Source of the DNA: Dechloromonas sp.
Lineage (GTDB): Bacteria > Pseudomonadota > Gammaproteobacteria > Burkholderiales > Rhodocyclaceae
Length of the DNA stretch: 64,000 nucleotides
Assembly (NCBI GenBank): GCA_028687035.1
Contig: JAQUAX010000008.1
Span: forward strand, 1 to 64,000
Reading direction: 5' to 3'
Shown here: in pieces, positions 58,182 through 64,000 of the stretch
Position numbering within the stretch: position 1 is the stretch's first letter
How the letters are laid out: every line of letters begins with the position of its first letter
Position numbers and translations under genes: made by a program
The notes under the pieces: generated by a model
Database searches by the model: none
What the model saw: the letters and a program-made list of their open reading frames with translations, nothing else
Told to the model about the DNA's origin: nothing

Positions 58182-60883
58182 GGCTGCCCGCCTTTGCGCA
58201 CAGCCTGCGTTTCAAGCTGCTGGTCGCGACGGTGCTGGTCGAGATCACGGTGATGTCGGTGCTGGTCGGCAACAGCCTGCGGCTGATCGACGAGCACCTG
58301 ATCCGCCATGCCGAACGACGGATCACGGCGATCGAACTGGCCTACAAGACCGCCGTCGCGCTGCCGCTGGCCGCCCGCGACTACGCGACGCTGCGCGACA
58401 TCCTGGATGGCTGGCGGCAGGCCGACGACGTCGATTACCTGGTCGTCGCCGACCCGGAAGGAAAAATCCTGGCCGCCTCGGCCTGGCCGGAAGGAAAGCC
58501 GCTGCCGCCGGCTTCCCGGGACTTCCGGGAGCAAGCGGTGCTGCACGTCGTTTTTCCGGTCGACGTGCTCGGCCAGCAGTACGGCACGGTGCACTACGGC
58601 CTGTCGCTCAAATTCCTCGAGCAGGCCCGCCACGACCTGATGATGCAGGGTGCGCTGATCGCGCTGGCCGGCCTGCTGTCGAGCTTCCTGGTGCTGCTCG
58701 GCATCGCCTTCTGGCTGACCCGCCACCTGGTCGGACTGGCCCGGGCGAGCAGCGACATCGCCGCCGGGCATTACCGGACGCCGCTGCCCGCCGCCAGCCC
58801 CGACGAGATCGGCCTGCTGACGCGCAACTTCGGGCAGATGGCGCGGGCCGTCGAGGAACGGGTCGTCGAACTGGATGCCCACCTGTCTCGCCAGCGGGCG
58901 ATCTTCGAGGCGCTCGGCGAAGGCGTCTACGGTCTGGACGGCGACGGGCGCTGCATCTTCATCAACCGCGCCGCGCTCGACATGCTGGGCTTCGCCGAAG
59001 CCGACGTGCTCGGCCGCTCGACGCACGAACTGTTCCACCACAGCCGGCCCGACGGCAGCCCCTACCCGGCCGCCAACTGCCCGGTCTGCCTGACCGTCCG
59101 CGACCGCCAGCGGCGCAGCATCGAGGATGTTTTCTGGCGCAGGGATGGCAGCTGCATCCCGGTGGTGTTCACGGTGACCCCGATGATCGTCGACGGCGAA
59201 GTCCAGGGCAGCGTCGTCGCCTTCCGCGACATGACCGAGATCCACAAGGCCGCGGAAGCCCTGCGCGACAGCAGCGAACGCCTGGTCAGCTTCATCAACG
59301 CGCTGCCCGACCTGGTCGTGCTGAAGGACGGCGACAGCCGCTGGCAGACGATCAACCGGGCCGCCGCCGAAATCCTGCAACTGGGCGATTTTCAGTGGCA
59401 GGGACGCACCAACCGCGAGCTGGCCGAACTGCGTCCGGATTTCCGCGCCTTTCACGATGCGGCATGGCAGAGCGACGAGGCGGCCTGGGCGCACGGCGAC
59501 ATCATGCTGGACATCGAGAACATTCCCGGCCGCGACGGCGAGCCGCTCCTCTGCGAGGTGCGCAAGATGCCGCTGTTCGCCCGCGACGGCAGCCGCAAGG
59601 CGCTGATGGTGATCGCCCGCGACATCAGCGAGCGGCGGCGCAACGAAGCCGAGCTCGAACGCTACCGCCAGCATCTCGAGGAACTGGTCGCCGAGCGCAC
59701 TGCGCAGTTGGCGGTCGCCAAGGAGGCGGCCGAGTCGGCGAACGTCGCGAAGAGCGCCTTCCTGGCCAACATGAGCCACGAGATCCGGACGCCGCTCAAT
59801 GCGATCACCGGCATGGCCCACCTGATCCGCCGCGGCGGCCTGACCCCGGAACAGGACGAGCGCCTCGACACGCTGGAAGCGGCAGGCAGTCACCTGCTCG
59901 ACATCATCAACGCGGTGCTCGACCTGTCGAAGATCGAGGCCGGCAAATTCACGCTCGAGGAAAACCCGCTGCGCATCGACGCGCTGCTGCGCAATATCGC
60001 GTCGATGCTGCAGGGGCGCGCCGAGGCCAAGGGGCTGCGGCTGGACATCGAGGCCGACGCCTTCCCGGCCGACCTGGTCGGCGACGCGACCCGGCTGCAG
60101 CAGGCCCTGCTGAACTACGCCGTCAATGCGATCAAATTCACGGCGCGCGGCGGCGTCACGCTGCGCGTCCGGGTCGTCGAGGAGGACGCGGCGGGCGCCA
60201 TGCTCCGTTTCGAGGTCGGGGACACCGGCATCGGCATTGCGCCGGAAGTCCTCGGCAAGCTGTTTACCGCCTTCGAGCAGGCCGACAACTCGACGACCCG
60301 CAAGTACGGCGGCACCGGGCTCGGGCTGGCGATCACCCGCAAGCTCGCCGAACTGATGGGCGGCGAGGCCGGCGCCAGCAGCACGCCGGGGGTCGGCAGC
60401 ACCTTCTGGTTCACCGCACGGCTGCGCAAGGATGCCGGCGTCCATGCCGACACCGACGGACCGGCGCCCGGCAACGCCGAGCAGGCGCTGCGCCGGGATT
60501 TCCCGCAGCGGCGCATCCTGCTCGCCGAGGACGAACCGATCAACCAGGAAATCACGCTGATGATGCTCGAGGATGTCGGCCAGCGCGTCGATGTCGCCGA
60601 GGATGGCCTCGCCGCCGTCGACCTGGCGACGCGCAATGCCTACGACCTGATTCTGATGGACATGCAGATGCCCAACCTGGACGGCCTCGACGCGACCCGC
60701 CGGATCCGCGCCCTGCCCGGCTACGCCGAGGTTCCCGTGCTGGCGATGACGGCCAATGCCTTCGTCGAGGACAAGTCGCGCTGCTTCGCCGCCGGGATGA
60801 ACGATTTCATCGCCAAGCCGGTCCGCCCGGAAGACCTGTTCGCGACCCTGCACAAGTGGCTCGGCCGGAGCAAGCAGCGCTGA
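58178..60883 (+). CDS. Hybrid sensor histidine kinase with response receiver
   Basis: The 901-residue protein has TM1 (residues 10-32), a periplasmic sensor of about 110 residues, TM2 (about 150-182) and HAMP. Two PAS domains follow (from [20 protein letters not shown] and [20 protein letters not shown]). HisKA carries the H-box [20 protein letters not shown], then HATPase ([20 protein letters not shown]) and a C-terminal receiver with phospho-Asp in [20 protein letters not shown]. It is coupled to the PhnD-like gene. No separate output protein is nearby. Confidence 0.93.
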   Translation: MRLPAFAHSLRFKLLVATVLVEITVMSVLVGNSLRLIDEHLIRHAERRITAIELAYKTAVALPLAARDYATLRDILDGWRQADDVDYLVVADPEGKILAASAWPEGKPLPPASRDFREQAVLHVVFPVDVLGQQYGTVHYGLSLKFLEQARHDLMMQGALIALAGLLSSFLVLLGIAFWLTRHLVGLARASSDIAAGHYRTPLPAASPDEIGLLTRNFGQMARAVEERVVELDAHLSRQRAIFEALGEGVYGLDGDGRCIFINRAALDMLGFAEADVLGRSTHELFHHSRPDGSPYPAANCPVCLTVRDRQRRSIEDVFWRRDGSCIPVVFTVTPMIVDGEVQGSVVAFRDMTEIHKAAEALRDSSERLVSFINALPDLVVLKDGDSRWQTINRAAAEILQLGDFQWQGRTNRELAELRPDFRAFHDAAWQSDEAAWAHGDIMLDIENIPGRDGEPLLCEVRKMPLFARDGSRKALMVIARDISERRRNEAELERYRQHLEELVAERTAQLAVAKEAAESANVAKSAFLANMSHEIRTPLNAITGMAHLIRRGGLTPEQDERLDTLEAAGSHLLDIINAVLDLSKIEAGKFTLEENPLRIDALLRNIASMLQGRAEAKGLRLDIEADAFPADLVGDATRLQQALLNYAVNAIKFTARGGVTLRVRVVEEDAAGAMLRFEVGDTGIGIAPEVLGKLFTAFEQADNSTTRKYGGTGLGLAITRKLAELMGGEAGASSTPGVGSTFWFTARLRKDAGVHADTDGPAPGNAEQALRRDFPQRRILLAEDEPINQEITLMMLEDVGQRVDVAEDGLAAVDLATRNAYDLILMDMQMPNLDGLDATRRIRALPGYAEVPVLAMTANAFVEDKSRCFAAGMNDFIAKPVRPEDLFATLHKWLGRSKQR

Positions 60884-60949
60884 TCGCTCGAAAGCGCCGG
60901 CCTTTTCTGCCAGAATCCCGGCTTTGACCATCACCCGCAGCGGATCCCC

Positions 60950-61900
60950 ATGACCTACAAAGTCTTTGTCGACGGCCAGGAAGGTACCACCGGCCTGCAG
61001 ATCAACGAATATCTCGCCCAGCGCAGCGACGTCACCGTCCTCAAGATCGATGCCGACAAGCGCAAGGACCTGGCCGAACGCAAGCGCCTGATCAACGAGT
61101 CCGACGTGACCTTCCTGTGCCTGCCGGACGATGCCGCCAAGGAATCGGCCAGCCTGGCCGACAATCCGAAAACCTGCATCATCGACGCGTCGACCGCGCA
61201 CCGGGTCAATCCGGACTGGGTGTTCGGCCTGCCCGAACTGGCCGCCGACCAGCGCGCCAAGATCCGGGCCAGCAAGCGCATCGCCAACCCGGGCTGCCAC
61301 GCCACCGCCTTCATCCTGGCGCTGCGCCCGCTGGTCGCCGCCGGCCTGCTGCCGGCCGCGACGCAGATCGCCGCGAACTCGATCACCGGCTATTCCGGCG
61401 GCGGCAAGAAGATGATCGCCGACTACGAGGCGGCCAGCGCCAGCCCGACGCAACTGAAGGCGCCGCGCCCCTACGCGCTCGCGCTGGCCCACAAGCACCT
61501 GCCGGAAATGCAGGCCTACACCGGGTTGACCGCGGCACCGATCTTCCAGCCCATCGTCGGCCCCTTCTACAAGGGCCTGGCCGTCACCGCCTACCTGCAC
61601 CCGCAGCAATTCACCCGCCCGGCCGGCCCGGCCGACGTGCAGAAGATCCTCGCCGACTACTACGCCGGCGAGCGCTTCATCAACGTGCTGCCGGTCGACC
61701 TCGAGGCGACCACCGACGGCGGCTTCTACGACGTCGAGGCCAACAACGGCACCAACCGTGTCGATCTCGCGGTGTTCGGCAACGCCGAGCGCATGCTCGT
61801 CGTCGCCCGTCTCGACAACCTGGGCAAGGGCGCGTCGGGCGCCGCGGTGCAGGCGATGAACGTGCACCTCGGCGTCGAGGAAAGCCTCGGCCTGATCTGA
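60950..61900 (+). CDS. argC: N-acetyl-gamma-glutamyl-phosphate reductase, type 2
   Basis: The 316-residue protein, the short type 2 form, has the NADP-binding start [18 protein letters not shown], the catalytic Cys in [16 protein letters not shown] near residue 118, and [14 protein letters not shown]. It catalyses the third step of arginine synthesis, giving N-acetylglutamate semialdehyde. Confidence 0.94.
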   Translation: MTYKVFVDGQEGTTGLQINEYLAQRSDVTVLKIDADKRKDLAERKRLINESDVTFLCLPDDAAKESASLADNPKTCIIDASTAHRVNPDWVFGLPELAADQRAKIRASKRIANPGCHATAFILALRPLVAAGLLPAATQIAANSITGYSGGGKKMIADYEAASASPTQLKAPRPYALALAHKHLPEMQAYTGLTAAPIFQPIVGPFYKGLAVTAYLHPQQFTRPAGPADVQKILADYYAGERFINVLPVDLEATTDGGFYDVEANNGTNRVDLAVFGNAERMLVVARLDNLGKGASGAAVQAMNVHLGVEESLGLI

Positions 61901-61913
61901 GCCGGGAAGGACG

Positions 61914-62114
61914 ATGCGCGAGGTGCCGGAAGTCAGCTGCATGCGCTGCCGGCACCACGCCATCACGCACGAACTCCCGTTCCGTTACCGCTGCGATGCG
62001 CTCGGCTTCAAGAGCGCCCGCCTGCCCTGCAAGGACGTGCTGGAAAACTCCGGACTGCCCTGCCAGTATTTCGCACCGCGCCAGCCCGGCGATCCGCCGC
62101 GGTCGAAGGCCTGA
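61914..62114 (+). CDS. Small Cys-rich protein, 66 residues
   Basis: It contains VSCMRCRHHAITHELPFRYR, then CDALGFKSARLPCKDVLENS and CQYF: five Cys with His, suggesting metal binding. It follows argC by 13 bp. Unknown function. Confidence 0.65.
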   Translation: MREVPEVSCMRCRHHAITHELPFRYRCDALGFKSARLPCKDVLENSGLPCQYFAPRQPGDPPRSKA

Positions 62115-62190
62115 GACGCCGTCCCCGGTCGATCGCGAACGAGCGCCGTTTCAGCGCAAGCGGCGCCGCCTCAAGCTACCAGCCTGAACG

Positions 62191-63096
62191 ATGAAAAATC
62201 CCCGCCCCGCTCTCCGCCGACTTTGCCTGGCCTCGTTGCTGATCATCCCCCTGCTCGCCGCCGCGGCGGAACCTGCGCGGCCGGCGCCGAGCGGAGACCT
62301 CCCGCCGGGCAGCCAGGCCGCGGCCGGTCGGTCCGGAGCCGCCGGCGACCTGCGTCTCGCGTTGCTGCATTTCGATCCCGTGCCGGGCGACGTCGCGGGA
62401 AACCGGGCGCGCATCGAGCAGGCGATCCGGGAAGCGGTCGGCCATGGCGCCGACTGGGTGATCACGCCGGAGCTGGCTGAAACCGGCTACAACTTCGTAT
62501 CCCGAATCGGCACCGGCTGGATCGTCCCCTTCCCGGACGCGTGGATGGGCAAACTGGCCGCGATCGCCCGCGACCACCGCGTCGCCCTGTTCATCGGCTT
62601 CGCCGAACGCGATGCCGCCACCGGCAAGCTGCACAACAGCGTCGCCGTCATCGACCGCGACGGCAGGCTGCTGGGCACCTACCGCAAGCAGCGCGTGCAC
62701 GGCGGCGTCGAGGACTGGTCGGTCGCCGGCAGCGGCGGATCGCCTTTCGTCGTCGATGGGCTGGCCGTCGGCACCCTGATCTGCGCCGATGCCTACGCCG
62801 CGGAGCCGGCCGCCCGGTTGGCCGACCAGGGCGCCGAAATCCTGCTGGTCCCGGCCAACTGGCCGTCGATCCGGGGCATGGGGCCGGGCGACGTCTGGGA
62901 GCGACGAACGCTGGAAACCGGGCTGCCGCTGATCGCCGTCAATCGCGGCGGCAGCGAGCCCGAACTCGATTTTTCAAATGGCGAAACCGTCGTCTCGCTG
63001 AACGGCGAACGCCTGCACCAGCTGACCGCACCGAAGGGCGGAATTTTCTACATCGACTGGGACCGCCGTCAGGGTTTCCGCGCCGTTCGTCCTTAA
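62191..63096 (+). CDS. Exported nitrilase-superfamily hydrolase
   Basis: The 301-residue protein has a signal peptide (RRLCLASLLIIPLLAAAAEP) and linker, then a carbon-nitrogen hydrolase domain. The catalytic triad is Glu in ITPELAETGYNF, Lys in TYRKQRVHGGVEDW and Cys in TLICADAYAAEPAA. Export is unusual for this mostly cytoplasmic family. The substrate (amide or nitrile) is unknown. Confidence 0.82.
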   Translation: MKNPRPALRRLCLASLLIIPLLAAAAEPARPAPSGDLPPGSQAAAGRSGAAGDLRLALLHFDPVPGDVAGNRARIEQAIREAVGHGADWVITPELAETGYNFVSRIGTGWIVPFPDAWMGKLAAIARDHRVALFIGFAERDAATGKLHNSVAVIDRDGRLLGTYRKQRVHGGVEDWSVAGSGGSPFVVDGLAVGTLICADAYAAEPAARLADQGAEILLVPANWPSIRGMGPGDVWERRTLETGLPLIAVNRGGSEPELDFSNGETVVSLNGERLHQLTAPKGGIFYIDWDRRQGFRAVRP

Positions 63097-63120
63097 CCGG
63101 TACGGCCCCCCGGCGGGAAC

Positions 63121-64000
63121 TCAGCCCGTCAGCCCGCAAACCGTCGCCAGCGCCGCCAGGTAGCGCGGGAGCGCCTGCAGGGTCGCCCAGTCGGGTGCCG
63201 GCGCCGCTTCGAGCAATTGCTGCACGCGCGCGCTGCGCGCCGGATCGATTTCGGGCTGCCAGCCGTCCAGCACCTGACCGACCGCCTCCGGCGCGTTGCA
63301 GACGAGCAGCATGTCGCAGCCGGCGGCGTAGGCGGTGCGCACGCGGGCCAGCATGTCGCCGACGACGCCGGCCCCGGCCATCGACAGGTCGTCGGTGAAA
63401 ACGACCCCATCAAACTTCACGTCGTTTCTCAGATAGTCGATCCATCTATTTGAAAAAACTGCCGTATTGCAGTCGAAACACGAATAGATCACGTGTGCCG
63501 CCATGACCCCGTCGAGAGGCAGTTCGCGGTAGGGACGCAGGTCGTCGGCCATGTCGGCGAGCTGGCGGTCGTCGACCGGCAGTTCGACGTGCGAATCGGG
63601 AATGACGTAGCCGTGCCCCGGGAAATGCTTGCCGCAAGTCCCCATGCCGCCTTCGCGCAGCCCCTCGCCGAGGGCGCCGGCCAGCGCGACGACGGCGGCC
63701 GGATCGCGGTGGAAGGCGCGGTCGCCGATCACCCGCGACGGACCGTAGTCGAGGTCGAGCACCGGCGTGAAGGAATAATCGACGCCGCGCGAGCGCAGCT
63801 CGGCGGCCAGCACGTAGCCGACGTCGCGCGCCGCGGACAGCCCGGCCGCCGCGTCCCGGTCGTACGCCTGGCCGATCGCCCGCATCGGCGGCAGCCGCGT
63901 GAAGCCGTCGCGGAAGCGCTGCACCCGGCCCCCTTCGTGGTCGACGGCGATCAGCAAGGGGCGCAGCGCGTGGATTTCGGCGGTCAGCGCGGTCAACTGC
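63121..64000 (-). CDS. nagZ: Beta-N-acetylhexosaminidase NagZ, 5' end outside window
   Basis: About 292 residues are visible, lacking roughly the first 50. Motifs: AVDHEGGRVQRFRDGFTRLP, the substrate Lys-His of GTCGKHFPGHGYVIPDSHVE with the catalytic Asp-His loop, and FTDDLSMAGA near the end. The TTG at 63996 is internal. It removes GlcNAc from anhydromuropeptides in cell-wall recycling. Confidence 0.92.
   Translation of the reverse strand, partial: QLTALTAEIHALRPLLIAVDHEGGRVQRFRDGFTRLPPMRAIGQAYDRDAAAGLSAARDVGYVLAAELRSRGVDYSFTPVLDLDYGPSRVIGDRAFHRDPAAVVALAGALGEGLREGGMGTCGKHFPGHGYVIPDSHVELPVDDRQLADMADDLRPYRELPLDGVMAAHVIYSCFDCNTAVFSNRWIDYLRNDVKFDGVVFTDDLSMAGAGVVGDMLARVRTAYAAGCDMLLVCNAPEAVGQVLDGWQPEIDPARSARVQQLLEAAPAPDWATLQALPRYLAALATVCGLTG

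Noticed and set aside
58097..61966. Very long minus-strand open frame (1289 codons) opposite the histidine kinase and argC
   Set aside because: Antisense artefact of GC-rich codon use; its residues are low-complexity and the plus strand carries a complete kinase and ArgC.

Overview
The window is GC-rich chromosomal DNA of a betaproteobacterium, most likely Rhodocyclales (Dechloromonas/Azonexus-like). This is inferred from the anaerobic cobalamin cluster with CbiD and CbiG, EarP next to an EF-P carrying Arg32, the uvrC-pgsA pair beside a Gly-Cys-Gly-Leu tRNA cluster, and type 2 ArgC. No taxonomic search was possible.

Left host part (1-13835): cobalamin genes cbiX (partial), cbiC, cbiD, cbiET, cbiL, cbiG N-part, cbiG C-part and cbiH, several joined by ATGA overlaps. 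A 360-bp intergenic repeat separates the two halves of CbiG. Then come a YXWGXW lipoprotein, unknown genes, a nucleoside deoxyribosyltransferase, alanine dehydrogenase, tRNA-fMet and tRNA-Gly, an ilvBN operon behind a valine-rich leader peptide and attenuator, and a DUF1178 gene.

Prophage (13836-51955, about 38.1 kb): integrated in a tRNA-Leu(TAA) gene and bounded by a 24-bp direct repeat. It is a siphovirus with an HK97-type head (terminase, portal, ClpP-like protease, capsid) and a lambda-type tail (tail tube, G/GT frameshift chaperones, tape measure, DUF1833, NlpC, J, S74 tailspike). Late genes run on the minus strand behind a Q-like gene, a promoter and a terminator laid out like lambda pR'-tR'. 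The leftward early operon holds a YdaS/Cro-like gene, a CII-like gene and an O-like initiator gene with iterons inside it. The rightward early operon starts at a promoter that carries the same GATAGC-N4-GCTATC operator as the repressor/Cro intergenic region.

Most interesting region (47613-50713): the rightward early operon ends in an array of eight integron-type gene cassettes. Each holds one small ORF, and consecutive cassettes are separated by attC recombination sites. In every cassette the first 8-10 bases are the reverse complement of the bases around the R'' box of its own attC, the hallmark of true integron cassettes. There is no integron integrase in the window, so this is a CALIN (cluster of attC sites lacking an integrase) carried inside a phage, directly before the phage integrase. 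The cassettes appear to be transcribed from the phage early promoter.

Other points: a DUF115-like gene and a glycosyltransferase sit inside the head module, and the DUF115-like frame has no start codon. Two neighbouring early genes carry a frameshift and an in-frame TGA.

Right host part (51956-64000): tRNA-Leu, -Gly, -Cys and -Gly, pgsA, uvrC, a type 5 uracil-DNA glycosylase, earP, efp, a PhnD-like binding protein with a hybrid histidine kinase, argC, a small Cys-rich protein, an exported nitrilase-fold hydrolase and nagZ (partial).
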